Shown piece after piece: positions 1-8,767 of a DNA stretch of 64,000 nt. The number at the start of each line of letters is the position of its first letter. The stretch's first letter is position 1. This DNA is from Pseudaminobacter soli (ex Li et al. 2025) (lineage in GTDB: Bacteria; Pseudomonadota; Alphaproteobacteria; Rhizobiales; Rhizobiaceae), in NCBI RefSeq assembly GCF_029892515.1, contig NZ_JARXVF010000006.1, positions 290,424-354,423 of the forward strand, in the 5' to 3' direction. The notes beneath the pieces are model-generated. The model was not told where the DNA came from, did not search any database, and saw only the letters and a list, made by a program, of their open reading frames with translations. Both the position numbers and the translations under genes were made by a program.

Positions 1-171
1 CGCAAGCTCGAAACGCCGGATATCGAGGGCGGCAGCGTCGCCATCGGCATCGCCATCCGCAAGGGCAACCCCGAGCTGAAGGCAGCGATGCAGAAGGCGC
101 TGGACGAAATGCTTGCCGACGGCTCCTACGAGAAGATCTCGAAGGAATGGATCGGCGCCGACATCCGCTGA
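1..171 (+). CDS. Polar amino acid ABC transporter substrate-binding protein, 3' end only
   Basis: The window opens inside this gene; the last 56 residues and the TGA stop are present. The ending has GSVAIGIAIRKGNPELKAAM followed by ALDEMLADGSYEKISKEW, the usual C-terminal lobe of family-3 periplasmic substrate-binding proteins. These proteins capture an amino acid or related small molecule in the periplasm and pass it to a membrane permease. Two matching permeases and an ATPase follow on the same strand, so this is the receptor of that importer. The ligand cannot be read from this fragment. The start, signal peptide and binding residues lie upstream of the window. Confidence 0.88.
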   Translation, partial: RKLETPDIEGGSVAIGIAIRKGNPELKAAMQKALDEMLADGSYEKISKEWIGADIR

Positions 172-189
172 TCATCTCCTGAACGGCTT

Positions 190-212
190 TCGGCCGCAGA
201 CACTGCGGCCGA
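190..212 (+). terminator. Stem-loop between SBP and permease genes
   Basis: A 10-bp perfect stem (TCGGCCGCAG / CTGCGGCCGA) with a three-base loop sits 18 bases after the SBP stop. No T-run follows, so it is more likely a transcript-stabilising or attenuating hairpin. Such hairpins often keep SBP mRNA more abundant than the downstream permease mRNA. The role is inferred from position only. Confidence 0.5.
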
Positions 213-244
213 GCCAACCGCCCGCCTCGCTACCGGAGTTCCCG

Positions 245-892
245 ATGGACTTTGCGCTGATGCAGCGCGTCTTCCCCTTCTTCGTGGAAGCCGCGCTGGT
301 GACGGTCGAGATTTCCGCGCTCGCGCTTGCGCTCGGCCTCTTGGTCGCCGCGCTGGCTGCAGCCGCGAAACTGTCGCGCTCGCGGCTGCTGAGGGTGATC
401 GGCACCGTCTATGTCAGCGTCTTTCGCGGTACTCCCTGCCTGATCCAGCTTTTCGTGCTCTATTTCGGCGGTCCGCAGATCGGCATCAATCTGGAGCCCT
501 TCGCCGCCGGCGTCATCGGGCTGGGGCTGAACATCGGCGCCTACATGGCCGAGTCGATCCGCGGCGCGTTGCTGTCGGTCGATCGTGGCCAGGCGGAGGC
601 GGCGCGCTCTATCGGCTTTAGCCGCTTTCAGACGCTGCGCAAGGTGGTACTGCCGCAGGCTGCAAGGCTGATGATCCGTCCGCTCGGCGTCAACACGGTG
701 GCGCTCGTGAAGGGCTCGGCGCTGGTCTCGACCATCTCGGTGGTGGAGCTGACCTACACCGCCCAGCGCTTCATCGGCTCGACCTACAAGCCCTTCGAGA
801 TCTTCGGGGTGGCCGCGCTTCTCTACATGGTTGTCGTCTATGTCGTGGCCAAGGTCGTCGACCTGCTCGACCGGCGCTTCGCAATCGTCTGA
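245..892 (+). CDS. Amino acid ABC transporter permease (HisM/GlnP family)
   Basis: 215-residue inner-membrane permease. It starts MDFALMQRVFPFFVEAALVT and has hydrophobic segments at about residues 10-40, 55-75, 85-105 and 175-205. The motif RGTPCLIQLFVLYFG and the EAA loop EAARSIGFSRFQTLRKVVLP (about residues 119-138) are typical of the HisMQ family; the EAA loop docks onto the ATPase. A longer frame is open back to base 113, but it would overlap the preceding gene's end and add a non-membrane leader, so the ATG at 245 is preferred. It probably forms a heterodimer with the next permease, as in other two-permease amino acid importers. Confidence 0.9.
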   Translation: MDFALMQRVFPFFVEAALVTVEISALALALGLLVAALAAAAKLSRSRLLRVIGTVYVSVFRGTPCLIQLFVLYFGGPQIGINLEPFAAGVIGLGLNIGAYMAESIRGALLSVDRGQAEAARSIGFSRFQTLRKVVLPQAARLMIRPLGVNTVALVKGSALVSTISVVELTYTAQRFIGSTYKPFEIFGVAALLYMVVVYVVAKVVDLLDRRFAIV

Positions 893-904
893 CGGGAGGG
901 CGCG

Positions 905-1564
905 ATGCAAGGTTTGGATTTCAGCATTGTCCTGCCCTACACCGACCTCTTGTGGATCGGCGCCTGGTGGACCTCCGTGCTCACCGTCTCGGCGGCGGCG
1001 CTCAGCTTCGTCTTCGGCATATTGTTCGCAGTCGCGGTGCTCTATGCGCCCAAGGTAATTGCCTGGCCGGTACGCTTCTTCATGTGGCTGTTCATGGGCA
1101 CGCCGCTGCTTTTGCAGCTGTTCCTCATCTATTTCGGGCTGGTGCAGATCGGTCTCAACATTCCGGCGCTCGGCGCGGGCATTATCGGCCTCGGTTTGCA
1201 TTTTGCGGTCTACAACGCTGATGTGCTGCGCGCCGGCATCGTCGCAGTCGATCCGGGGCAGACTGAAGGCGCGCGCTCGATCGGCTTCGGCCGCTGGCAG
1301 ACGCTGCGCTATGTCGTCATCCCACAGGCGGTGCGCAACACGGTTCCGCCCATCGGCGGCAACATGATCGCGCTCTTGAAGGAATCTTCGATCGTCTCGG
1401 TCATCGGCATTGCCGAGCTGGTGCATTCGGCGCAGCTTGCCATCAGCGAAACGTTCCGCCCCTTCGAATTCTACATCACCGCCGCCGCGCTCTATTACAT
1501 TCTCAATCTCGTTCTGGAGGGGGGCTTGCGCCTCGTCGAACGGAAAGTGGAGGTCTCGCGATGA
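905..1564 (+). CDS. Amino acid ABC transporter permease (HisQ/GlnP family)
   Basis: 219-residue second permease, 12 bases after the first, preceded by GGGAGGG as a ribosome binding site. It carries the same family signature ([15 protein letters not shown], then the EAA loop [20 protein letters not shown]) and similar membrane segments. The end overlaps the ATPase start by four bases, which points to translational coupling. Two different permeases plus one ATPase is the classic histidine/glutamine-type arrangement. The substrate is undetermined; the enzymes encoded downstream suggest an amide or amine-bearing compound. Confidence 0.9.
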   Translation: MQGLDFSIVLPYTDLLWIGAWWTSVLTVSAAALSFVFGILFAVAVLYAPKVIAWPVRFFMWLFMGTPLLLQLFLIYFGLVQIGLNIPALGAGIIGLGLHFAVYNADVLRAGIVAVDPGQTEGARSIGFGRWQTLRYVVIPQAVRNTVPPIGGNMIALLKESSIVSVIGIAELVHSAQLAISETFRPFEFYITAAALYYILNLVLEGGLRLVERKVEVSR

Positions 1565-2328
1565 CCAGTCAGCAGCCAATGGTGGAGGTGCGCGGCGCGC
1601 ACAAATCCTATGGCGCCTTCGAGGTGCTGAAAGGCATCGACCTCTCGGTGAACCGTGGCCAGATCGTCGCCATCATTGGCCCAAGCGGCTCGGGCAAGTC
1701 GACGCTGCTGCGCTCCATCAACCATCTGGAGACGCTGAACGGCGGCGAAGTGTGGCTGGACGGCGTGCAGGTGAACCAGCCGCTGCGCGGCCAGGCCTTC
1801 GAGCGGCACATCAACAAGGTGCGCCAGCAGATGGGTATGGTGTTCCAGCACTTCAACCTGTTTCCCCACCTGACCGTGCTCGACAACATCACTATGGGAC
1901 CGGTGATTCTGAAGGGCATGGGTAAGGGCGAGGCGCGCGAGCTGGCGCTCGAGCTCCTCTCCAAGGTGGGACTCGCCGACAAGATCGACGCCTATCCGTC
2001 GCGGCTTTCGGGCGGCCAGAAGCAGCGCGTGGCGATCGCGCGGGCGCTAGCCATGCAGCCCAAGGTGATGCTGTTTGACGAAGCGACCTCCGCGCTCGAC
2101 CCCGAGCTGGTCGACGAAGTCAACGCGGTCATGAAGCAGCTCGCCGCCGAACACATGACCATGCTGATCGTGACCCACGAAATGCGCTTTGCCGGCGAAG
2201 TGGCCGACCGGGTACTGTTCATGGATGGCGGCGTGGTGGTGGAGGAAGGCCCGCCATCCGAAATCTTCCGCGCGCCGCAGCAGGAGCGCACCCGCAGCTT
2301 CCTGCGCAAATATCTCGCCGCAGCCTGA
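1561..2328 (+). CDS. Amino acid ABC transporter ATP-binding protein
   Basis: 255-residue ABC ATPase of the GlnQ/HisP type. Walker [10 protein letters not shown] is at residues 40-48, the Q-loop in FQHFNLFPH near 96-104, the signature LSGGQKQR near 147-154, Walker [13 protein letters not shown] near 168-179 and the H-loop in IVTHEM. It powers import through the two preceding permeases from the cytoplasmic face. It overlaps the preceding gene by ATGA and leaves only eight bases before the dimethylformamidase-like gene, so transporter and enzymes are probably one transcript. Confidence 0.93.
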   Translation: MTSQQPMVEVRGAHKSYGAFEVLKGIDLSVNRGQIVAIIGPSGSGKSTLLRSINHLETLNGGEVWLDGVQVNQPLRGQAFERHINKVRQQMGMVFQHFNLFPHLTVLDNITMGPVILKGMGKGEARELALELLSKVGLADKIDAYPSRLSGGQKQRVAIARALAMQPKVMLFDEATSALDPELVDEVNAVMKQLAAEHMTMLIVTHEMRFAGEVADRVLFMDGGVVVEEGPPSEIFRAPQQERTRSFLRKYLAAA

Positions 2329-2336
2329 GACCGACC

Positions 2337-3983
2337 ATGCAGAACAGAACCAACGAATTTCCCGATTTCGGACTGACGCCGGAACAGCGCCGCGAGGCGG
2401 TGCTGGGCCACTATTACGAATATCCCGGCATGGACGGGGCGCGCGGCGAGATCTGGTGCTACACCGACACCTACTCCTACGCGCCAGGCGCCACCGCGCG
2501 GCTGCATGTCAGCTCCACAGCAGCTAGCTACCGGCTGGAGATCGTGCGCGACGGCGCCACCGAAACGCCAGTGTTGACGCGCGAGAATCTTGCCGCTCGC
2601 TGGCAAGACACACCGGACCAATGCTCAGTCATAGGCTGCGGCTGGGAGGCCTCCTTCGAATTCCGCGTGGAAGAAAGCTGGCCGTCGGGCGCCTATCGCA
2701 TCACGCTGACGGCGGAGGGACGCGACGGCAGGCCGATCCAATGCCACCACCTTTTCATCCTGCGCCCAGCGCTGGGCCGCAAGCCCGGCCGCGTGCTGCA
2801 GGTGGCCGCCACCGGCACCTGGACAGCCTACAACACCTGGGGCGGCTCCAACCATTATCAGGGCATCACCGGGCCCGGTCGGGATCAATATGCGACGACG
2901 GTGAGCATCGAGCGACCCTTCTGCCGTGGCTTTGCGCTGCTGCCGGCCGATGCGCCGCGCGTACCGCTGGAAATCTATACGCCACCGGCAGCCACGCCGC
3001 GCTACCCGCATATGGAATGGGCTTTCGCCAACGGCTATTCGAAGAAATACGCTTCGTCGGGCTGGGCGAGCTATGACAGCCATTTCTTCCGCTGGGCCGA
3101 ACGCGCCGGCTATGCGGTCGACCTTGCCAGCCAGCACGAGTTGCATTTCGAACCCGAAATCCTCGACGGCTATGACTGCGTCGTCTTCGTCGGCCATGAC
3201 GAATACTGGACCTGGGAAATGCGCGATGCGGTCGACAACTATGTCGAGCGCGGCGGTCATGCGGCCCGCTTTGCCGGCAACTTCATGTGGCAGACGCGGC
3301 TTGAGGACAGTGGCAAGCGCCAGACCTGCTACAAATACCGCGCCCGCGCCGAAGACCCGGTCTATCGCTCAGCCGACCCCAGCCGCACTTCCGGCTGCTG
3401 GGAGGCAGCGGAAACCGGCCGGCCGGCCGCGCAGACCTTCGGGCTCAACGCCCTGCGCGGCCTTTATGTCGGCTGGGGCGGCTGCGCGCCGCGCGGCGTG
3501 CGCGGCTTTCCGGTCTACCGGCCGGAGCATTGGGCCTTTGCCGGCACCGGCATCTATTACGGCGACCTGCTGGGTGCTGACGGCCATGCCTTCGGCTACG
3601 AGGTCGACGGCCTCGACTACATCATTCGGGGCGGGTTGCCGGAACCGGCCGAGAATTCCGGCGCGCCGGAGGGCCTCGAAATCCTGGCGCTTGGCATGTC
3701 CTCGTTGAAGGAAGAAAGTGCCGACATTCCCGCCGACGACCAATTCCTCTCGGACGCCGATGCCAAGTTCGTCGCCGACATCATCGTCGGCAATGAGGGC
3801 GAGGCGGCTGTGGACCGCGTCAAGCGCGGCTGCGGCATGATCGTGAATTTCCCGCGCGGCAAGGGCGAGGTGTTCCACGCCGGAAGCTGCGAATGGGTGG
3901 CGGCGCTGAAGCGCCAGGACGCGATGGTCGAGCGCGTCACCGCAAATGTTCTCGACCGCTATCTGGGAGGCAAAGGGGCATGA
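2337..3983 (+). CDS. N,N-dimethylformamidase large-subunit-like protein
   Basis: 548-residue protein related to the C-terminal catalytic part of the N,N-dimethylformamidase large subunit (DmfA2). The family is a mononuclear-iron amidohydrolase that splits small N-substituted amides. Visible family blocks are WTAYNTWGGSNHY (about residues 162-174) and GHDEYWTWEMRD (286-297); the His and Glu of GHDEYW are the likely active-site and metal positions, judged from what I recall of the family. It is shorter than the roughly 760-residue DMFase subunit, and no small-subunit gene is adjacent. It sits in an amino-acid-transporter operon and overlaps the aminotransferase by four bases, so its substrate is probably an imported N-substituted amide rather than DMF. 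That substrate is inference. Confidence 0.75.
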   Translation: MQNRTNEFPDFGLTPEQRREAVLGHYYEYPGMDGARGEIWCYTDTYSYAPGATARLHVSSTAASYRLEIVRDGATETPVLTRENLAARWQDTPDQCSVIGCGWEASFEFRVEESWPSGAYRITLTAEGRDGRPIQCHHLFILRPALGRKPGRVLQVAATGTWTAYNTWGGSNHYQGITGPGRDQYATTVSIERPFCRGFALLPADAPRVPLEIYTPPAATPRYPHMEWAFANGYSKKYASSGWASYDSHFFRWAERAGYAVDLASQHELHFEPEILDGYDCVVFVGHDEYWTWEMRDAVDNYVERGGHAARFAGNFMWQTRLEDSGKRQTCYKYRARAEDPVYRSADPSRTSGCWEAAETGRPAAQTFGLNALRGLYVGWGGCAPRGVRGFPVYRPEHWAFAGTGIYYGDLLGADGHAFGYEVDGLDYIIRGGLPEPAENSGAPEGLEILALGMSSLKEESADIPADDQFLSDADAKFVADIIVGNEGEAAVDRVKRGCGMIVNFPRGKGEVFHAGSCEWVAALKRQDAMVERVTANVLDRYLGGKGA

Positions 3984-5350
3984 CCGTTCATTCCACAACG
4001 GCCGAGACTGGCCGCAAACCGAACCTCTTTCATTTTACCCGCGCGCCGCGGCCGATGGTGGACCGCGCCGACGGCATCTATCTGTGGGACAAGACCGGCC
4101 GCCGCTTTATCGACGGATCGAGCGGGGCGGTAAACGTCAATATCGGCCACGGCAACCACGTTGTCATCGACGCGGTAAAGCGCCAGATGGACCGCGTGAG
4201 CTTTGCCTACACCATCCATTTCGAGAGCGAGCCTGCCGTCGAACTGGCCCGCGAGCTAGCCAAGCGCCTGCCCAACGGGCTTGAGCGCATCTATTTCGTT
4301 TCCGGCGGCTCGGAGGCGGTGGAAGCCTGCCTGAAGCTCGCCCGGCAGTGGGCGGTTGCAACAGGCCAGCCGAACCGCTGGAAGATCATCGGGCGGATGC
4401 CCTCCTACCACGGCATCACCGTGGGCTCGCTCGGCGTCACCGGCGACGATGTGCTGACAAAAACCTTCGAGCAGATGGGCCAGCCGATGCCGCTCATCCC
4501 CGCGCCGATGGTTCATCGCGACAACGACAATCTGTCGCTCGAACAGCGCGGCCTGCGCTATGCCGACATGCTGGAAGCGAAAATCATTGAGGAGGGCCCG
4601 GAAAGCGTGCTGGCCTTCGTGATGGAGCCGATCGGGGGCGCGGCCACCGCAGCACTTGTTCCGCCAGACAGCTATTTCGCGCGCATCCGCGAAATCTGCG
4701 ATCGCTACGGCATCCTGCTCATCCACGACGAGGTGATGACCGGCATCGGCCGCACCGGCAAATTCCTCGGCGGCGACCACTGGAACTGCAAGCCCGACAT
4801 CATCTCGCTCTCCAAGGGTCTTTCCTCTGGCTATGCGCCGCTCGGCGCGCTGGCCGCGACAGAACGGATCGTCGGTCCGGTGATCGCCGCCGGCGGCTTC
4901 CTGCACGGCCACACCTACGGCGGCAACCCGGTGGCCTGTGCGGCTGGCCTTGCGGTGCTGGGTGAAGTCGACCGGCTGGGGTTGATAGGCAACTCGGCCG
5001 CGATGGGCGAAGTGCTGAAGGGCGAGCTTGAAGCGTTGACCAAGCGTTTCCCCTTCGTGGGCGATGTGCGCGGCAAGGGCCTGCTGCTCGGCGCCGAGCT
5101 CTACGCCGATCCGGTGACCAAGACGCCGCTGCCGGCAGAGCTCAGCGCCAATGTCCGGCTGATCGACCTCGCCTTCGAGCGCGGGCTGATCATCTATTCG
5201 CGCCGCGTGCGCGGCGGGCCGTTCAGCGACAATTTCATGGTCGCCCCGCCGCTCATCGTGACGCGCGAGGAGATCGGCGAAATCGTCTCCGTCCTCGGCG
5301 ATACGCTGGAAGCGCTCGCCACCGAACTCGACCTTCCCGTGAACCGCTGA
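3980..5350 (+). CDS. Class III (PLP) aminotransferase
   Basis: 456-residue fold-type I aminotransferase of class III, the omega-amino acid/GABA aminotransferase group. Visible features are the PLP phosphate-binding region YFVSGGSEAVEACLKLARQ, the Asp that contacts the pyridine nitrogen in LIHDEVMTGIGRTGK, and the catalytic Lys in ISLSKGLSSGYAPLGA. The ATG at 3980 overlaps the previous stop (ATGA); longer in-frame starts would lie inside the preceding gene and are rejected. By context it removes an amino group from a product of the neighbouring amidase, giving an aldehyde or keto acid that could feed the BKACE enzyme encoded next. Confidence 0.9.
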   Translation: MTVHSTTAETGRKPNLFHFTRAPRPMVDRADGIYLWDKTGRRFIDGSSGAVNVNIGHGNHVVIDAVKRQMDRVSFAYTIHFESEPAVELARELAKRLPNGLERIYFVSGGSEAVEACLKLARQWAVATGQPNRWKIIGRMPSYHGITVGSLGVTGDDVLTKTFEQMGQPMPLIPAPMVHRDNDNLSLEQRGLRYADMLEAKIIEEGPESVLAFVMEPIGGAATAALVPPDSYFARIREICDRYGILLIHDEVMTGIGRTGKFLGGDHWNCKPDIISLSKGLSSGYAPLGALAATERIVGPVIAAGGFLHGHTYGGNPVACAAGLAVLGEVDRLGLIGNSAAMGEVLKGELEALTKRFPFVGDVRGKGLLLGAELYADPVTKTPLPAELSANVRLIDLAFERGLIIYSRRVRGGPFSDNFMVAPPLIVTREEIGEIVSVLGDTLEALATELDLPVNR

Positions 5351-5358
5351 GGCCAATC

Positions 5359-6309
5359 ATGACGGCTCCCACAAAATCATCGCGCCGCAAGGTCATCATC
5401 ACTTGCGCTGTCACCGGTTCGGTCCACACGCCGACCATGTCGCCCTATCTGCCGATCACGCCTGACCAGATCGCTTCGGAGGCGATTGCGGCGGCGGAGG
5501 CCGGCGCCTCGATCCTGCACCTGCATGCCCGCGATCCGAAAGACGGGCGGCCGACCGCCGATCCGGACGTGTTCATGCAGTTCCTGCCGCGCATCAAGCA
5601 GGCGACCGAGTCGGTGATCAACATCTCCACCGGCGGCTCCTCGTTGATGACGTTGGACGACCGGCTCGCCGCCTCCCTGCGGGCAGAACCGGAAATGTGC
5701 TCGCTCAACATGGGTTCGATGAACTTCGCCCTGTTCCCCGCCCTCGACAAGCCGGCCGAATGGCAACACGAATGGGAGCCGAAGCTGCTCGAAGCCACGC
5801 GCAGTTCGATCTTCAAGAACACCTTCGCCGACATGGAATTCATCCTCGACCGGCTGGGCAAGGGCTGCGGCACACGCTTCGAGTTCGAATGCTATGATGT
5901 CGGCCATCTCTATTCGCTCGCGCATTTCCGCGACCGCGGGTTGGTCACCGGTCACCTGTTCATCCAGTTCGTGTTCGGTGTGCTTGGCGGCATCGGAGCC
6001 GACCCGGACAATCTCGCCCATATGAAGCGCGTTGCCGACAAGCTGTTCGGTGACGGCTACAGCTTCTCCGTGCTCGCTGCGGGCCGCCATCAGATGCCGA
6101 TGATCACCATGGCCGCGGCCATGGGCGGCAATGTGCGCGTCGGACTAGAAGACAGCCTCTATGACGGGCGCGGCCAGCTTGCCCGCTCAAACGCCGACCA
6201 GGTCCGGCGCATTCGCAAGGTTCTGGAGGCGCTGTCGCTGGAAGTGGCCAGCCCCGCGGAGGCGCGCGACATGCTGGGCCTCAAGGGCGGCGACCGAGTG
6301 GCGTTTTGA
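5359..6309 (+). CDS. BKACE family 3-keto acid cleavage enzyme (DUF849)
   Basis: 316-residue TIM-barrel enzyme of the beta-keto acid cleavage family, whose founding member Kce splits 3-keto-5-aminohexanoate with acetyl-CoA. The zinc ligands of the family are visible: the two histidines of ILHLHARDP (residues 54 and 56) and the Glu of VGLEDSLY near the C-terminal third. The family acts on many beta-keto acids, and the side chain decides the substrate. The gene lies eight bases after the aminotransferase stop, so the pair probably runs a transamination followed by a carbon-carbon cleavage. The exact substrate is unknown. Confidence 0.9.
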   Translation: MTAPTKSSRRKVIITCAVTGSVHTPTMSPYLPITPDQIASEAIAAAEAGASILHLHARDPKDGRPTADPDVFMQFLPRIKQATESVINISTGGSSLMTLDDRLAASLRAEPEMCSLNMGSMNFALFPALDKPAEWQHEWEPKLLEATRSSIFKNTFADMEFILDRLGKGCGTRFEFECYDVGHLYSLAHFRDRGLVTGHLFIQFVFGVLGGIGADPDNLAHMKRVADKLFGDGYSFSVLAAGRHQMPMITMAAAMGGNVRVGLEDSLYDGRGQLARSNADQVRRIRKVLEALSLEVASPAEARDMLGLKGGDRVAF

Positions 6310-6349
6310 TGGTAGAGCGGATTGCTCGCAATTGATGCCGAGGACGCCG

Positions 6350-6853
6350 ATGAGCCCCCCTCCCCCGAATGTCACCGTCAGGCCGGCTGAGCCCGCCGAC
6401 GCGGAGATGATGCACGAAGCGATCCTGAGGCTCGGCCACCATCTCGGCATGAAGCTCAAGATCGCCAGCACGGCCGAAGATTTCCGCCGCTTCGGCTTCG
6501 GGCCGAATGCCGCGTTCTCGAGCCTGATCGCGGAAGTCGATGGGGAGTTCGCCGCGCTCTGCCTGTTCTTCCCGATCTTCTCGACCTGGCTCGGGCGACC
6601 CGGCGTCTATGTGCAGGACCTCTATGTCGACGAGCGGTTCCGCGGACGCAAGATCGGCGAGTGCCTGCTGCGCGAGGTGGCAAGGTGGTCGCGGGAGCGC
6701 GGCGGCGTCTATCTGCGGCTAGCGGTCGATGTCGACAATGTCTCTGCGCAGGGCTTTTACGAAAGGCTCGGTATCGGCTGGCTCGACAGCGATCGTGACC
6801 ACGGTGCGTATGGCGAAGCCTTTCTTGCGCTGGCGCGCACCGATGCGAATTAA
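6350..6853 (+). CDS. GNAT-family N-acetyltransferase
   Basis: 167-residue protein of the Gcn5-related acetyltransferase fold. The acetyl-CoA binding motif is VYVQDLYVDERFRGRKIGEC (the R-x-x-G-x-G-like turn in RGRKIG), followed by the usual C-terminal NVSAQGFYERLG. It resembles diamine/polyamine acetyltransferases in overall layout, but specificity cannot be read. The ATG at 6350 is chosen because GAGGA lies just upstream; an in-frame ATG at 6335 is also possible. It is followed by a deacetylase-type gene, so acetylation and deacetylation may form a protecting/deprotecting pair. That pairing is inference. Confidence 0.88.
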   Translation: MSPPPPNVTVRPAEPADAEMMHEAILRLGHHLGMKLKIASTAEDFRRFGFGPNAAFSSLIAEVDGEFAALCLFFPIFSTWLGRPGVYVQDLYVDERFRGRKIGECLLREVARWSRERGGVYLRLAVDVDNVSAQGFYERLGIGWLDSDRDHGAYGEAFLALARTDAN

Positions 6854-6874
6854 ACCAGATATTCAGGAGCTCCC

Positions 6875-7897
6875 ATGAAAGCCTTCTACGCCGACGAGCA
6901 GAAGCGTCACGACCCCAAGGCCTTTCTCTCCAGTGGGGCGCCTAAGCCCAATCCGGAGCAGCCTGAGCGGGTGGAGCGGCTGTTGATGGGCGCACGCGCC
7001 GCCGGCTGCGAGATCGTTCGGCCGCGCGAGCACGGGCTGGGGCCCGTCGCGGCTGTTCACACACCCGAATATCTTGATTTCCTCGAGCACATCTACGAGC
7101 GCTGGCAGCGCATCGAGGGCGCTTCGCAGGAGGTCATCCCCAACATCCATCCAATCGCGCGTGGCGGCAGCTATCCGGCCTCAGCTGTCGGCCAAGCCGG
7201 CTACCATATGGCCGACACCTCATGCCCCATCTCGGCGGACACCTGGGAAAGCTCTCTCTGGAGTGCGTGGAGCGCTGTTGACGCTGCGGAAGCCGTGATG
7301 TCGGGCGAGCCGGCGGCCTATGCGCTCTGCCGCCCGCCCGGGCACCACGCCTTTGCCGATGTGGCTGGCGGCTTCTGCTTTATTAACAATTCGGCGGTTG
7401 CCGCGCAGCGCCTACGGAAGAATGCCGCGCGTGTCGCGATCCTCGACGTCGACCTGCATCACGGCAACGGCACGCAGGGTATCTTCTATGCGCGGCCCGA
7501 CGTGCTGACGGTATCGATCCATGCCGACCCGATCCGCTTCTATCCGTTCTTCTGGGGTCATGCTGACGAGCGTGGGGAAGGCCCCGGCCTCGGCTACAAT
7601 CTCAACTTGCCGCTGGCGCGCAAATCAGCTGACGCGGAGTTCCTGGCGGCACTCGACAAGGGGCTGCAGCGCATCCGTGCCTTTGCGCCCGAGGCGATTG
7701 TCGTGGCGCTGGGGCTCGACGCTTTCGAGGGCGATCCATTCGGTGGCCTGTCAGTGACGACACCGGGCTTTGCGCGCATTGCCGAGGCGATTGCAAAACT
7801 TCGCCTGCCCACCGTCATCGTGCAGGAAGGCGGCTATCTCTGTGATGCCCTTTCCGACAATCTGACCTCGTTCCTCATCGGATTTGCTGGAGCGTGA
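6875..7897 (+). CDS. Histone-deacetylase-family amidohydrolase, acetylpolyamine-amidohydrolase-like
   Basis: 340-residue zinc amidohydrolase of the arginase/deacetylase fold. The catalytic His pair is in RPPGHHAF (residues 157-158), zinc ligands are in DVDLHHGNG (Asp193, His195) and the later GLDAFEGDP, and the oxyanion Tyr lies in EGGYLCDALSDN. The length and the N-terminal sequence MKAFYADEQKRHDPKAFLSS match bacterial acetylpolyamine amidohydrolases, which remove acetyl groups from acetylated polyamines or similar amines. It is the last gene of the transporter operon. Substrate identity is not proved by sequence. Confidence 0.85.
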   Translation: MKAFYADEQKRHDPKAFLSSGAPKPNPEQPERVERLLMGARAAGCEIVRPREHGLGPVAAVHTPEYLDFLEHIYERWQRIEGASQEVIPNIHPIARGGSYPASAVGQAGYHMADTSCPISADTWESSLWSAWSAVDAAEAVMSGEPAAYALCRPPGHHAFADVAGGFCFINNSAVAAQRLRKNAARVAILDVDLHHGNGTQGIFYARPDVLTVSIHADPIRFYPFFWGHADERGEGPGLGYNLNLPLARKSADAEFLAALDKGLQRIRAFAPEAIVVALGLDAFEGDPFGGLSVTTPGFARIAEAIAKLRLPTVIVQEGGYLCDALSDNLTSFLIGFAGA

Positions 7898-8049
7898 TCA
7901 AAGAGGACGTTGTTCGGTCATCGTTTCTTGCCGGCAGAAGTTCTTCGCGAAGGAATGCGATCGGGTGTTGGCGGAGGGTGGCCTACGGGTTCTAATTCGA
8001 CCGAGCGGCGCTGGTGCTTTCGACTTGCAACGGCTTTCTGGTGGATCAG

Positions 8050-8560
8050 GACGGAAATATCTGCCGATGCGCTTGTGACCGAGAGCGGTCAGGTGCGCAG
8101 TGGCCGCAAAGCCGCCCGCCACCTCGCCCGGCACGATTGCCGCATGCTGGCGCGGATCGGCGTAGCAATTGAGAAGCACCGTCGGCATCGATTTCAACTC
8201 CGACGGCACGCGCACCTTGCGAGTGAAGATCGTGGCATAAACGACGCGGGCAATGGATGGATCGCGTAGCACTGCGCGCAGGACCGCCTGCTCGAGACCC
8301 GGATTGGATTGTGTGACATGAGCAGAAACCAGTAACCCTTGCTCGAAGGCATAGTCGCGAATGCCGTCGAGGATCCCGAGCACCAGACTGAGAGCGGAGA
8401 TGCTGTCGACCGAAAGCTGGGTGCAGCGCTGCGTCTCGCTCGGCGAATAGCTGATCGCCGAGCTGGATGAGAACCGGCAGCAGGCGTGAAGTGGGACTGG
8501 CGCAATGGCTTTCGCGACACCGACGTCGGCACATCCGGACACGTGCAATCCAATGGTAAA
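8050..8560 (-). pseudogene. LacI-family transcriptional regulator, degraded
   Basis: Reading the minus strand across several frames recovers pieces of a LacI regulator. A helix-turn-helix tail fragment (TSVSRKPLRQSHFTPAA) is near 8470-8520, a linker fragment (LLPVLIQLG) near 8450-8480, and the start of the periplasmic-binding-like domain runs over 8070-8420 (LSVDSISALSLVLGILDGIR, then VVYATIFTRKVRVPSELKSM, VPGEVAGGFAATAHLTALGH). The pieces lie in at least three frames, and the effector domain stops abruptly after GHKRIGRYF. It is therefore non-functional. It probably once controlled a neighbouring catabolic gene. Confidence 0.8.
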
Positions 8561-8584
8561 CCGAGAAGACATTCGTCGGCCACG

Positions 8585-8659
8585 CGCAAACAGAACGGAC
8601 CGAAGGAGAAGATCCGCATCGTGTTGAAGCGCCTGCGCGGCGAGGAATCCATGCCATGA
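8585..8659 (+). mobile_element. IS3-type transposase orfA remnant
   Basis: A short open stretch reads KQNGPKEKIRIVLKRLRGEE, which resembles the start of IS3-group OrfA proteins (typically EEKIRIVLEGLRGE followed by SIAELCRREGI). The frame ends at TGA 8657-8659, before the helix-turn-helix is complete, and no OrfB or terminal inverted repeats could be found nearby. It is a relic of an insertion that may have helped break the adjacent LacI gene. Confidence 0.55.
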
Positions 8660-8767
8660 CAAGTGCGCCTTAGGTGTGCGAATGCCGGCACCCTGCCGCG
8701 AACCGCTCCTGGAGCACGATCGCCTACCACCGCGACGCTGCCTGACGCCTTCTTCGCCCCCGACGAT

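Noticed and set aside
230..1579. Minus-strand open frame of about 449 codons
   Set aside because: It is antisense to two permease genes with intact EAA loops; the peptide is Arg/Asp/His-rich without domain character.
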